From a virus: a stretch of DNA of 24,832 nt. The notes below the pieces were generated by a model. That model saw only the letters and a list, made by a program, of their open reading frames with translations. It searched no databases and was not told the origin of the DNA. Location of the stretch: positions 1 to 24,832 of the IMG/VR virus record IMGVR_UViG_3300025112_000177; one strand, 5' to 3'. Of the stretch, positions 1 through 8,900 are shown piece by piece (within the stretch, counting starts at the first letter, position 1; each line of letters opens with the position of its first letter). The position numbers were made by a program, and so were the translations under genes.

Positions 1-13
1 GCTCTTCGTGAGG

Positions 14-67
14 TATAAAATATTGTCTTTACAGTCTTTTTAGTATTCTCAATACTAATTAAGTTGA
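14..67 (+). promoter_or_regulatory. Leader and candidate late promoter of the head module
   Basis: This AT-rich leader lies ahead of the scaffold gene. TATAAAAT at 14-21 is close to the T4 late promoter core TATAAATA. ATACTAATTAAGTTGA at 52-67 is one copy of a motif found ahead of four other late genes in this window. The frame beginning at base 1 reads five codons (ALREV) and then TAA at 16-18, so the very start may be the tail of an upstream gene, but that is too short to claim. The promoter role is inferred from position and recurrence only. Confidence 0.35.
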
Positions 68-94
68 TAAATTATCAGGAATGGGAGTGATTTA

Positions 95-1132
95 ATGTCT
101 TCATTGTTAGAACAGGCTATTGTAGACGCTAAGTCTTTAAAAGACGCAGCTATGAAAAATGCCGAAAATCTCGTTTTAGAGAAATATTCTGGAGAGGTTA
201 AGGAGGCTATAGACAGCCTTTTAGAACAAGAGGAGGAGCCCCCTGTGGGTATGGGAGAGCCTCTCGGCATGCCCGAAGAAACAACTCCTCTTGAAGACTC
301 TTCGTTTATAGATGAAGTCCCGCTAGCACATGAAGATCCAGAAATTGACGGACCAAAAGAAGATGAAGTAATTGAAATCGATTTTGATGATATCCGCGCG
401 CGCCTTCATGCTGAAGAGGAAGCCGACGAACTTGAAGCATCAGAATTAATCGGTTCTGAGGAGGCCGCCGAAGAAATTTTTGGTGGTATGCCAGCGGCAC
501 CAGAAGAAGCAGCTCCTCCCGAAGAAGAATTAACGATTTCTGAGGATCTCCTTAAATCGGTTGTTGAAGAGCTTACGGTTGACATTGATCCAAAAGCTGA
601 TATTGCCACTGGATTTGCCCCCCTTGCTTCCGCCGATACGCAAGAGCATACCGAAGAGGTAGAGGCAGAGATAAGAGCAAAAGCACAAGAATCAGAAGAA
701 GCTTCCGAAAAGAGAGAAAAATATCAAAAAGTATACGAAAATAAAATTAAAAGCCTTAGCGTTGAGGCAGAGGAACTGAAATCCCTGCTTAATGAGGCAA
801 AAGAACATCTAAATTATTTGATTCTGGAAAACGCGAAATTGGTTTACCAGAATAAAGCATTGAACGATTACTCCTTGAATGAGCGACAAAAAGAAAAAAT
901 TGTCGAAGCAGTTTTCAATGCTAAAACGGTAGAAGAGGCAACGTCGTTATATGACACGCTTCAGGGAGCGGTGAGCGTTCACAAAGGACGACAAACAAAC
1001 TCACTTAGCGAAGCTGTAAGTCGTCCTGTGACTTCTATGCTACATTCTGCCAGGAGAAGACAAGATTTGCCTTCTCCAACAAGCGACCCGCACATGGCAC
1101 GTATGTTGCGTTTGGCGGGTATAAAAAACTAA
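95..1132 (+). CDS. Prohead core scaffolding protein, gp22-like
   Basis: 345 aa, probably the internal scaffold around which the capsid shell assembles and which is degraded by the prohead protease before packaging. The protein is strongly acidic, with Glu-rich stretches over roughly residues 45-190. A charged, coiled-coil-like helix spans about 190-265, and the C-terminus is basic and ends RMLRLAGIKN. The family is assigned from this composition and from its place directly before the major capsid gene, as gene 22 precedes 23 in T4; sequence identity to gp22 is not obvious. It is longer than T4 gp22 (about 270 aa). The start ATG has a purine-rich SD (GGGAGTGA, 83-90). There are many L-x-E tripeptides, the type of site cut by T4 gp21 protease. 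The gap to the capsid gene is 29 bases, so they are probably co-transcribed. Confidence 0.72.
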   Translation: MSSLLEQAIVDAKSLKDAAMKNAENLVLEKYSGEVKEAIDSLLEQEEEPPVGMGEPLGMPEETTPLEDSSFIDEVPLAHEDPEIDGPKEDEVIEIDFDDIRARLHAEEEADELEASELIGSEEAAEEIFGGMPAAPEEAAPPEEELTISEDLLKSVVEELTVDIDPKADIATGFAPLASADTQEHTEEVEAEIRAKAQESEEASEKREKYQKVYENKIKSLSVEAEELKSLLNEAKEHLNYLILENAKLVYQNKALNDYSLNERQKEKIVEAVFNAKTVEEATSLYDTLQGAVSVHKGRQTNSLSEAVSRPVTSMLHSARRRQDLPSPTSDPHMARMLRLAGIKN

Positions 1133-1161
1133 GATAAACATTTAAGGAGGAAATTAAAATA

Positions 1162-3036
1162 ATGTCTATTGTAGAAAAACTGACAGAAGGAATCGTTCGA
1201 CGAGATCTCTCACAGGAATCCAGCGCTCTTGTCTCCAAGTGGGAAAAGACTGGTCTTCTTGAGGGTCTAGGCGGCGACCACCTTCGAAACGGGATGGCTT
1301 CTTTGCTTGAAAACCAAGCCAAAGAGCTACTCCGAGAAGGATCCTCGATGTCCAGTGGCGATGTTGAAGGCTTTGCAGCCGTCGCATTCCCCCTCGTTCG
1401 TCGCGTATTCGGCAATTTAATTGCCAATGATCTAGTAAGTGTTCAGCCCATGAGTTTACCCTCTGGCCTGATCTTCTTCCTAGATTTCGTTGTTTCTGGC
1501 GATCTAGGCGCAGGAAAGGACAGCGGAGATGGTTCCGCTCGACTCGGCTATCATGCCGCAGATCGATCCCTTTATGGCGGCAACGTTGTAGGCGCCGAGC
1601 TTACTGGCGGTGTAGACCTGGGTAATCAGTTCGCTGATAAGGGTCCGTATAACCTTAATAATGGTTATGCTTCACCGACCGGTTCGAATGCTCGCACATT
1701 TGCTCAGCGAAGCGCTCCGGATGTACTCCGCCCGCTTGTTTCTGGTACGGTTGGAGATACTACCAAGACCACCAACGACCTTTCTGGTCGCGGTAAGCAC
1801 ACTCTTGACGAGCTTATTCAGTTTGATCCGGATTTATTGGCCCTTTCGGGCACAGCAAACGTTTTCGTTTTCGAAGCGGTACTTACCGGCCTTACGGCAT
1901 CTGGTGATACGCTGAATAAACAAGACCTAATTGCTATTCAGGTTTCCGGCGTTGATGGAGGCAGGGGCATTTTCGATGGTACTGACGACAGCGTGCCGGC
2001 ACATCTCGTTCGTAGATTAACGCGATATGGCTCCGGTTCTCAAAATGGAGCGCTTAACGATCAGGCATCTGAGGCTGTTATCATGGTCGCTGCATCTTTC
2101 GATGGTGCTGCTTCCGCTGTACAGCTTAGCGAATCTGTCGGTGGTGTTTCAGCTGGTTCTTTGGGAACTTCCGAGACCTTTACTTGGGAATACCCGATTG
2201 ATGATACCTTTAATGCAGGCGGGGCTATCGGCTCTGTTGTTGGAGCAAGCCCATGGGGTCTTGAGAACAATACTCAGATTCCTGAGATCGACATCAAGGT
2301 CGATTCGGTGGCCGTCACGGCGATCACTAAGAAGCTGAAGGCCAAGTGGACTCCGGAATTGGGACAGGATCTTAATGCCTATCACAATTTGGATGCCGAA
2401 GTCGAGCTCACTCAGATCCTTTCTGAGCAAATTGCGCTCGAAATTGACCGTGAGATTCTTGAAGATCTGGTTCGAGGCGCTACGACCGTGCGTTATTGGT
2501 CCCGTGCTCCCGGTAAGTTCGTAAACCGTGAGACTGGTGTCGAGGTTGGTGCAGATACAGTTGCTCCCGACTTCACTGGTAATGTAAGTGAATGGTATGA
2601 GACTCTCATTGAGACAATCAATGATGTCTCGGCTCAGATCCACCGTAAGACTCTACGTGGTGCTGCTAACTTTGTGGTGTGCTCACCAGAAGTTGCTAAC
2701 ATCCTTGAGTTTACCGCTGGTTTCCGCGCGAATGTTACTGTTGACAGTGATAGAGGCGATGCTGGTTCGGTTAAGGTTGGTAGCCTTTCTAAGAAGTTCG
2801 ACATTTATGTCGATCCTTACTTCCTGCGTGGTTTGATCCTCGTTGGACGTAGAGGAAGCTCCTTCCTGGAGTCTGGTTATGTTTATGCACCTTATGTGCC
2901 ACTCCAGACTACCCCCACGATCTTTGGTGTTGAAGACTTCGTGCCCCGCAAGGGAGTCATGACCCGATATGCCAAGAAGATGGTTCGACCCGACATGTAC
3001 GGGATCGTTTTTGTCCAGGATATGATGGTAGGTTAA
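1162..3036 (+). CDS. 23: Major capsid protein, gp23-like (HK97 fold)
   Basis: 624 aa, the main shell protein of the head. Several blocks match T4 gp23 as remembered. The N-terminal propeptide-like segment contains LLEGLGGDHL (32-41) and ENQAKE (50-55). Around residues 79-98, VRRVFGNLIANDLVSVQPM parallels the T4 motif ending FDICGVQPM. Near residue 391, KLKAKWTPELGQDL, followed by Asp-Ala-Glu-Val-Glu-Leu and EIDREI, parallels the T4 helix region. Near the C-terminus YAPYVPL and FVPRKGVMTRYAKKM match closely. L-R-E at 57-59 is a possible prohead protease site (inference from the I/L-x-E rule). It is about 100 aa longer than T4 gp23, with the extra length between about residues 107 and 390. A strong SD (AAGGAGG, 1144-1150) and AAG/GAG-rich codon use fit very high expression. 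A terminator follows. Confidence 0.95.
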   Translation: MSIVEKLTEGIVRRDLSQESSALVSKWEKTGLLEGLGGDHLRNGMASLLENQAKELLREGSSMSSGDVEGFAAVAFPLVRRVFGNLIANDLVSVQPMSLPSGLIFFLDFVVSGDLGAGKDSGDGSARLGYHAADRSLYGGNVVGAELTGGVDLGNQFADKGPYNLNNGYASPTGSNARTFAQRSAPDVLRPLVSGTVGDTTKTTNDLSGRGKHTLDELIQFDPDLLALSGTANVFVFEAVLTGLTASGDTLNKQDLIAIQVSGVDGGRGIFDGTDDSVPAHLVRRLTRYGSGSQNGALNDQASEAVIMVAASFDGAASAVQLSESVGGVSAGSLGTSETFTWEYPIDDTFNAGGAIGSVVGASPWGLENNTQIPEIDIKVDSVAVTAITKKLKAKWTPELGQDLNAYHNLDAEVELTQILSEQIALEIDREILEDLVRGATTVRYWSRAPGKFVNRETGVEVGADTVAPDFTGNVSEWYETLIETINDVSAQIHRKTLRGAANFVVCSPEVANILEFTAGFRANVTVDSDRGDAGSVKVGSLSKKFDIYVDPYFLRGLILVGRRGSSFLESGYVYAPYVPLQTTPTIFGVEDFVPRKGVMTRYAKKMVRPDMYGIVFVQDMMVG

Positions 3037-3060
3037 TTCTCCATCTGGGTGAATAAATGT

Positions 3061-3098
3061 GAAAGCCTCGGCTCATAGAGCCGGGGCTTTCTATTTAT
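3061..3098 (+). terminator. Intrinsic terminator after the capsid gene
   Basis: GAAAGCCTCGGCT (3061-3073) pairs with AGCCGGGGCTTTC (3079-3091), giving a 13-bp stem with one G-T wobble. A further C-G pair closes a tiny loop, and the stem is followed by the T-rich TATTTAT. It lies 25 bases after the capsid stop codon. It would end or reduce transcription after the head module and protect the 3' end of the abundant capsid mRNA. Confidence 0.85.
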
Positions 3099-3105
3099 AA
3101 TAGTT

Positions 3106-3125
3106 ATACTACTTAAAATGAGGAG
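3106..3125 (+). promoter_or_regulatory. Candidate late promoter motif ahead of the gp13-like gene
   Basis: ATACTACTTAAAATGAGGAG combines the recurring ATACTAnTTAA element with the SD (AGGAG, 3121-3125) of the next gene. It directly follows the terminator, where a new promoter is expected. The function is inferred. Confidence 0.35.
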
Positions 3126-3134
3126 TATTATAAT

Positions 3135-4400
3135 ATGGCGCTTCCTACACTTAGTCCGGCTTCAACCACAAATAACAATATATTACCGATAACTGGCACT
3201 TTAGGAAATATTTCTTCTTCGTTGCCGTTTGGCGTATACGTATTAAATTCTTTTTTCCAATCAGGGTCTGTAGATCAGGTTGCCTATACATATAAAAAAT
3301 TGGGCGGAGACGTATTAGATATTGAGCTAACAGAGGGAAACGTTTATGCAGCCTACGAAGAAGCTTGTTTGGAATATTCTTATATAGTTAATGTACACCA
3401 AGCAAAAAATTCTCTTTCCAGTTTTCTTGGACACACCACTGCTTCGTTTACTCACGATGGCCAAGTCATTTCTGGAGACGACCTGGCTGATTTAAATATT
3501 GAGTTAAGATATCCAAAATATGATTATGGACACGTTAGGAGGGTGTCCGACCACGCCATTACAGAGGCCGGCCTGGGGGGCACAAAAAACATATATTCAG
3601 GTTCTTTTGATACTGTAACCGATCAGCAAGATTATGATATACAAACAATAATATCAGAATCTGCTGCCACCGAGACTGGTCAAGAATATTATGGGAAAGT
3701 TGGCAAGAAGAGAATTATAATTCGAAAAGTATTTTATAAATCACCGAACGCTATGTGGCGCTTTTACGGGTATTATGGCGGGTTCAGCGTTGTTGGCAAC
3801 TTGCGTACGTATGGACAGTATGCAGATGATTCAACATTTGATATTGTTCCCGTTTGGCAGAATAAACTTCAAGCAATGAACTATGAGGATGCGCTTAACA
3901 CCAGGGTTTCTCATTGGTCATATGAAATTAAGAACAACAAACTAAGAATTTTCCCTCCACCAAAGGATGCAAGCCCAACAAAGTTTTGGTTCTATTTTAC
4001 GGTCGATGAAGACCCATGGGATGAAACAGATTCTGGTGTAGATACAGGAGTTTTGGGCATCAACAACATGAACACACTTCCATTTCAAAATATTGATTAT
4101 AACAGTATTAACTCGATTGGAAAACAATGGATCCGCCGCTTTGCGCTGGCTCTTTCAAAAGAAATGCTGGGACAAATTCGTGGTAAATTTAATACAGTGC
4201 CAATTCCAGGGGAATCGGTGACGCTAAACCATGCCGAATTGCTTTCTCAAGCGAAAGCGGAACAAGACGCATTGAGAGAGGAGCTTAAGACAACATTTGA
4301 TGAACTGACATATGTGAACCTTTCCACGAAGGATTCAGAAATGTCTGACAATGCAGATAAACTATTGGCCGATGTCCCCGGCGGCATCTATGTAGGGTAG
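3135..4400 (+). CDS. 13: Neck protein, gp13-like
   Basis: 421 aa, probably one of the two neck proteins that close the filled head and provide the tail docking site. Two blocks match T4 gp13 as remembered. Near the N-terminus, YKKLGGDVLDIELTEGNVY (about residues 52-71) is followed by AYEEACLEY. Near the C-terminus, QWIRRFALALSKEMLGQIRG is followed by an AEQDALREEL motif; T4 has the equivalent WATALAKEL and EALREEL. It is about 110 aa longer than T4 gp13 (309 aa), with extra sequence in the middle, rich in Tyr and Asp. The start ATG has an AGGAG SD nine bases upstream. It ends four bases before the gp14-like gene, forming a neck operon with it and the gp15-like gene. Confidence 0.85.
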   Translation: MALPTLSPASTTNNNILPITGTLGNISSSLPFGVYVLNSFFQSGSVDQVAYTYKKLGGDVLDIELTEGNVYAAYEEACLEYSYIVNVHQAKNSLSSFLGHTTASFTHDGQVISGDDLADLNIELRYPKYDYGHVRRVSDHAITEAGLGGTKNIYSGSFDTVTDQQDYDIQTIISESAATETGQEYYGKVGKKRIIIRKVFYKSPNAMWRFYGYYGGFSVVGNLRTYGQYADDSTFDIVPVWQNKLQAMNYEDALNTRVSHWSYEIKNNKLRIFPPPKDASPTKFWFYFTVDEDPWDETDSGVDTGVLGINNMNTLPFQNIDYNSINSIGKQWIRRFALALSKEMLGQIRGKFNTVPIPGESVTLNHAELLSQAKAEQDALREELKTTFDELTYVNLSTKDSEMSDNADKLLADVPGGIYVG

Positions 4401-4404
4401 TTAG

Positions 4405-4911
4405 ATGGCAAATCCAGACGATAAATGGGCACAACCCGCGGCCCCTCCACCTCCCATGTTTTTTGGGAAGAAAGAGCGCGATCTTGTAAAACAGGTTAAT
4501 GATGAACTCGCTGAAAGAATTATTGGCCAAACAATAATCTATTATCCTGTTGATGCCGAGGCAACTGATTTTCATCCTCTTTATGGAGAATCCGTAAATA
4601 AAAGTTTTCTACCCCCAGTCCGCGTATACGCATATGTAGAAGTAGAAAATGTACAAACCAATGATCGTTATTCGTATGAATATCAGACGAAGCTGACTGT
4701 TAATTTTCATAGAAAACGACTCACGGAAGACCAAAATCTTTTTGTTCGAGCCGGAGATTTTGTTCAATATGGTGATAAGTTATATGAAATTGTTAAAACC
4801 TTTAATGATACAAGATATTACTTTGGTCAAGTTGACCACAAGTTCCAAATTAGTGCCGAATGTGTCCGGGCCCGCCGCGGCACATTTAGGGGTATAAGTG
4901 ATGCCGGTTAA
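4405..4911 (+). CDS. Probable neck / head-completion protein, gp14-like
   Basis: 168 aa. It is placed between the gp13-like and gp15-like genes, exactly where gene 14 lies in T4, and this position is the main argument. The sequence begins with a Pro-rich stretch and a helix (RDLVKQVNDELAERIIG). It continues as a beta-rich domain containing LYGESVNKSF, VRVYAYVEVENV and FVRAGDFVQYGDKLYEIV, which looks like the small beta-barrel domain of head-closure proteins. It is much shorter than T4 gp14 (256 aa). Another head-tail joining protein is an alternative. The coding sequence overlaps the next gene by 11 bases, indicating translational coupling. Confidence 0.55.
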   Translation: MANPDDKWAQPAAPPPPMFFGKKERDLVKQVNDELAERIIGQTIIYYPVDAEATDFHPLYGESVNKSFLPPVRVYAYVEVENVQTNDRYSYEYQTKLTVNFHRKRLTEDQNLFVRAGDFVQYGDKLYEIVKTFNDTRYYFGQVDHKFQISAECVRARRGTFRGISDAG

Positions 4912-5842
4912 AAAAACCCAACGACAATTACAGGATAAAAAATCTCGTCGATATGATTATATTCGTGCACCGCAGGTAAAAGAAAAACTGCATGAGATAG
5001 TTTTTATGCCCTCCACACTGGAAACTATAGATTATGCTTTGTATGATTTTGTGAATGAGAAATTAAATCTATTTACCACCTCCAATAAGGGATTTAAAAA
5101 GGTGCCCATAATTTGGGCTTCCGCCGAACGAGCATTTCAACTGAAGGCCAACAAAGAAATACGAGATGCAGAAGAATCCTTGATTTTGCCGCTGATTACT
5201 ATTGAAAGAAAAACAGTGACCAAAGATCCCAATAAGCGGGGTCTTCCATGGGCCAATGTTTTTCCAATTAATGATGAAAAAGGGGGCACAATTACAATCG
5301 CCCGAAAGATAAATCAGAAAAAAACGGCTGAATTTCAAAATGCAGTCGCAAATCGGCGCCTGGGTCCGAACGAAGCAAGAGGAGCAAATAATAGCGCTCA
5401 CGCTAGAAATATGTCTACCGCTAAAGTTGTTTATCAGACGATCACTATTCCACTACCAACTTGGGTAACTGTCAGATATCAGATTAATCTACGCACGGAA
5501 TATCAACAGCAAATGAACGATCTTATACAGCCGTGGGTGACAATTTCGGGCAATAGTTCGATGGCTCCTCGAATTGAGCGAGACAATCACAAATTTGAAG
5601 TCTTTATAGATGCAAGTTATGACAACAACAGCAATACGAGCAATTTGGGGTTTGAACAGAGGAATTATGAAACCACAATCAACGTTGATGTGCTTGGTTA
5701 TTTAATTGGCGAGGGCGATAATCAAGAAAATCCCAAAATTGTAAAACGTGAAAACGCGGTTGAATTTAAGTTCGCCAGAGAGCAAGTTATTTTTGGAGAC
5801 ATACCTGATAATATCGATGGAAGAGGATTTTATAGAGAATGA
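4901..5842 (+). CDS. 15: Tail sheath stabiliser / tail completion protein, gp15-like
   Basis: 313 aa from ATG 4901. This start was chosen over GTG 4898 because AGGGG (4888-4892) then lies eight bases upstream. In T4, gp15 forms the ring that caps the sheath and tube and connects the tail to the neck. Matching blocks are KVPIIWASAERAFQLK (about residues 65-80), ESLILPLITIERK, and YQTITIPLPTWVTVRYQINL, followed by a Gln-rich helix leading to IQPWV. These parallel VPITYASKEHF, ETILPRINL and the YELSIFTRY...ILPYFQPHF region of T4 gp15. Length is close to the T4 protein (272 aa). It is the last gene of the neck operon, followed by an 84-base gap with a candidate promoter. Confidence 0.8.
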   Translation: MPVKKTQRQLQDKKSRRYDYIRAPQVKEKLHEIVFMPSTLETIDYALYDFVNEKLNLFTTSNKGFKKVPIIWASAERAFQLKANKEIRDAEESLILPLITIERKTVTKDPNKRGLPWANVFPINDEKGGTITIARKINQKKTAEFQNAVANRRLGPNEARGANNSAHARNMSTAKVVYQTITIPLPTWVTVRYQINLRTEYQQQMNDLIQPWVTISGNSSMAPRIERDNHKFEVFIDASYDNNSNTSNLGFEQRNYETTINVDVLGYLIGEGDNQENPKIVKRENAVEFKFAREQVIFGDIPDNIDGRGFYRE

Positions 5843-5859
5843 GTCTTTCGAGCTATCTA

Positions 5860-5886
5860 ATACTATTTATTAATGAATTAACTTGC
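5860..5886 (+). promoter_or_regulatory. Candidate late promoter ahead of the sheath gene
   Basis: ATACTATTTAT at 5860-5870 and ATTAACTTGC at 5877-5886 form a two-part element also seen at 11131-11155. It sits 57-67 bases before the sheath ATG in an AT-rich gap with no coding signal. The function is inferred from position and recurrence. Confidence 0.35.
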
Positions 5887-5926
5887 ATAACATATGCATA
5901 CGCAGTAAACAGGGAGATATCTAAGA

Positions 5927-8900
5927 ATGGCGGTTAAGAAGTTTAGATTTGTTTCGCCGGGAGTTTTCATTAATGAAATAGACAACTCCCAGATTCCAGC
6001 CTCCCCAGCTGGTATTGGCCCAGTCGTTATTGGGCGCGCTAAGTCGGGGCCCGGCCTTCGACCGATCACAGTCGAATCCTTTTCAGAGTTCGTTGAGACG
6101 TTTGGTGCCCCTATCCCAGGTGGAGCCGGCGGCGACGTTTGGCGAGATGGCAACAACGTTGGTCCCACTTATGGTGGCTATGGCGCCCAGGCATATTTGC
6201 GGAACAGTTCTCCATTAACTTTCGTTCGTCTCATGGGCGCAGAAAGTCCCGATAAAACATCTGCCGGATATGCAGGATGGAAGATTAATCCAGCACAATC
6301 CACAAGCGGCTGTGGCGCATACGGACTGTTTATTTGGAATTCTGGATCTCAGGACGGTAACTTGCAAGCTACCGGAAGTTTGCAAGCCTCACACGCCACT
6401 AATACCCCCGGCGAATATGCGATTGTTGCGTTTACTGGCAGCGATGGTCATGTTTTTAGATTTCAGTGGTCGCCCAGCGGAAGTGATGACGGGGTGGACA
6501 CCCAAGGCGTTGCTGGCCAGCACGAAGAAAATGCAATTCTTGTCTCGGGCGGTGTGGCGACGGCCGCCGGCGCGACGGCGCTGGCAGATCATTTTTTCCA
6601 CGAACTGATGATTTCAATGACTCGATCGATTGGTACCAAATATGTGGGGACCTCCACCGGAGCGCCCACAACCGATTATCCCAAAGTCTTTGGTTCGTGT
6701 TCGCTAGGCGGAGACCTCGACGGTACCTCGAACGGCCCCACTACATCCGATGGCGCCGCAACACATCAGTTCGTTGTTAGCAGCGGTAGCGTCTCAGGAC
6801 CGCGCATTAATGTTACCGCTTCCATTTCCGGCGGCCTCGTCGGGTACGCTAGCAATACCTTAATTCAATCATTAAATTGTTCCAATGTCACATTTACAGG
6901 ATTATCTGGCGGCATGAGCAACTATGTTTCAACTGGAGCGTTGGCTGCCATTCTTTATGCAAATAGTTCTAGCACCAATCAGTCTAGTTTTGCTTTAAGT
7001 GGTACTTTGGCCGGCCGAGATGATTCGGCTGTTGTAACTGGTACATGTGCCATGGTTGAATCATCCGTTGCAAGTTCGGATTATGAATTTAAGATGTATA
7101 TCAAAAATTATCAAGGAAGCAAGGATTTACTAACATCTGTTAATTTTAATTCTGAATCCCCCCGGTATATTCGAAAGGCACTGAACACCAACCCTCAGCT
7201 CTCGAATACAGCAACATCTGATACTGTAACAAAATATTGGGTCGGCGAGACATTTGATCGACATTTGAAAGATACAGTTACAGCCGGCTCTTCAAATAAA
7301 TATTGGGGTGCTCTTTTGCCCCTTCTCGAAGCCGCCGGAGGCAATGGCGCTAGTTTTGCGATGCCACTACTGTCGGCACAAACTCCGTGGATAATTTCTC
7401 AAGATATTACCACTGATTCTGGAAGCTACGATGCCACCGCCATGCAAAAATTGTTTAAACTGCATGCTCTTAATGAGCCCGGCGACTGGACAAATCGTAA
7501 TTTGAAAATTTCAATTGAAGATATTGCGGCGCCCCCCAATCCTGACGCGGACCCGTGGGGCAGCTTCTCTATAGTGGTGAGAAGTCTAAAAGATTCCGAT
7601 AATGTTGTTCGGGTGTTGGAACAATTTAATGATTGCAACCTGAATGAGAATTCTTTAAATTATGTAAAGAGAAAAATTGGAGATCGTCGTACTTCGTGGG
7701 ACAACACTCTTAAGAGATATGTAACATACGGCGAATTTGATAATCAATCGCGATATATTCGTATAGAACTGGCGAACGGCCATGGTGGAAGCACACAATA
7801 CCTGCCCTTTGGGTTCCTTGGGGTCGTTAAATATGCAGATGTTTCTGTTAACCTAAGTGGCAATTCACCAGATTTAGGATCTTATATTGCCGCTTCTGGT
7901 TCGTCATTTGATGCCGCATCCCTAGCAAATACCACGGCACTTCCTGGCCCCTCCGTCGCCGGCGTAGCTACGGGACTGAGCGGCTCCTATTTGCTATTCG
8001 GCTCAGGTACGCAGGTTAATCACGGCCTAGGCTTCCGATCGGCAGACTTTACCGGATCGATTAAATTCCCAGCACCCGCACTGCGTAAAAGCGGTTCAGA
8101 CGGAGGTTTGGGTAATACTACTGATGCTTATTTCGGATTTAATACTGGGCGTACTGCCGGATCTGTTCGATTCGGCGAATCTAACCTCGATCTTTTGATG
8201 CCGCGCGGCGGGGTGCTCACAGATCAGTTTACTTCTACTGCGGCTGGTTGTGAATTATCGGTGCCATTTACACTAGACGATCTTATTTTCACCGGGTCGC
8301 TTAATGCGGCATGGGTTTCTGGTTCTCGTAGAATTCTTTCGACCGGAGGCCCCGGAGCCGCCGGCGCCTCTATGACCGCGGTGTCTAGTTCGTGGGAAGA
8401 GCCGCTCAATCAAGGATTTGATAGGTTTACGGTCCCGCTTCATGGTGGTTTTGATGGGCTTGATATAAGAAAACCAGAGCCTTTTGACAATACCGCTTTG
8501 GAGGACTCCACTGAGTTTGGTTATTATGCCAATTACTCTATTAAACGAGCCATTGATGCAATTGCCGACCCAGAGGTAGTAGAAATGAATCTTGCGACCG
8601 TTCCTGGTATCACAAATGAGGGTCTCACGACGCATCTGATTAATACATGTGAGGATCGCGCGGATGCCTTGGCGATTGTCGATTTGAAGGGGGGCTTTAA
8701 GGAGACCACTGAAAACACCGACTCTTTTTCGGGTCGCGTGGGGAGTGTAACAGACATCCTTAATAACCTGAAGTCACGCGGATTAAATTCCAGCTATGGC
8801 TGCGCATACTATCCTTGGGTTCAGGTCAGAGATACTATTAATGGTAAGCTACTTTGGGTACCTCCGTCTATCCCGGCATTGGGGACGTTCTCTAGCTCTC

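Noticed and set aside
1-18. Possible last codons of an upstream gene (ALREV then TAA)
   Set aside because: Only five codons are visible, which cannot be distinguished from chance.
2149-2643. 164-aa minus-strand open frame inside the capsid gene
   Set aside because: It lies wholly within a well-supported gp23-like gene, on a strand with no other genes, and its sequence has no recognisable domain.
3092-3099. TATTTATA, whose complement is the T4 late promoter core TATAAATA
   Set aside because: It would point back into the capsid gene on the minus strand, where there is nothing to express; it is best explained as the T-rich tail of the terminator.
4898-4900. GTG as start of the gp15-like gene
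   Set aside because: The next codon is ATG with a better SD distance (eight bases from AGGGG), so ATG 4901 was chosen.
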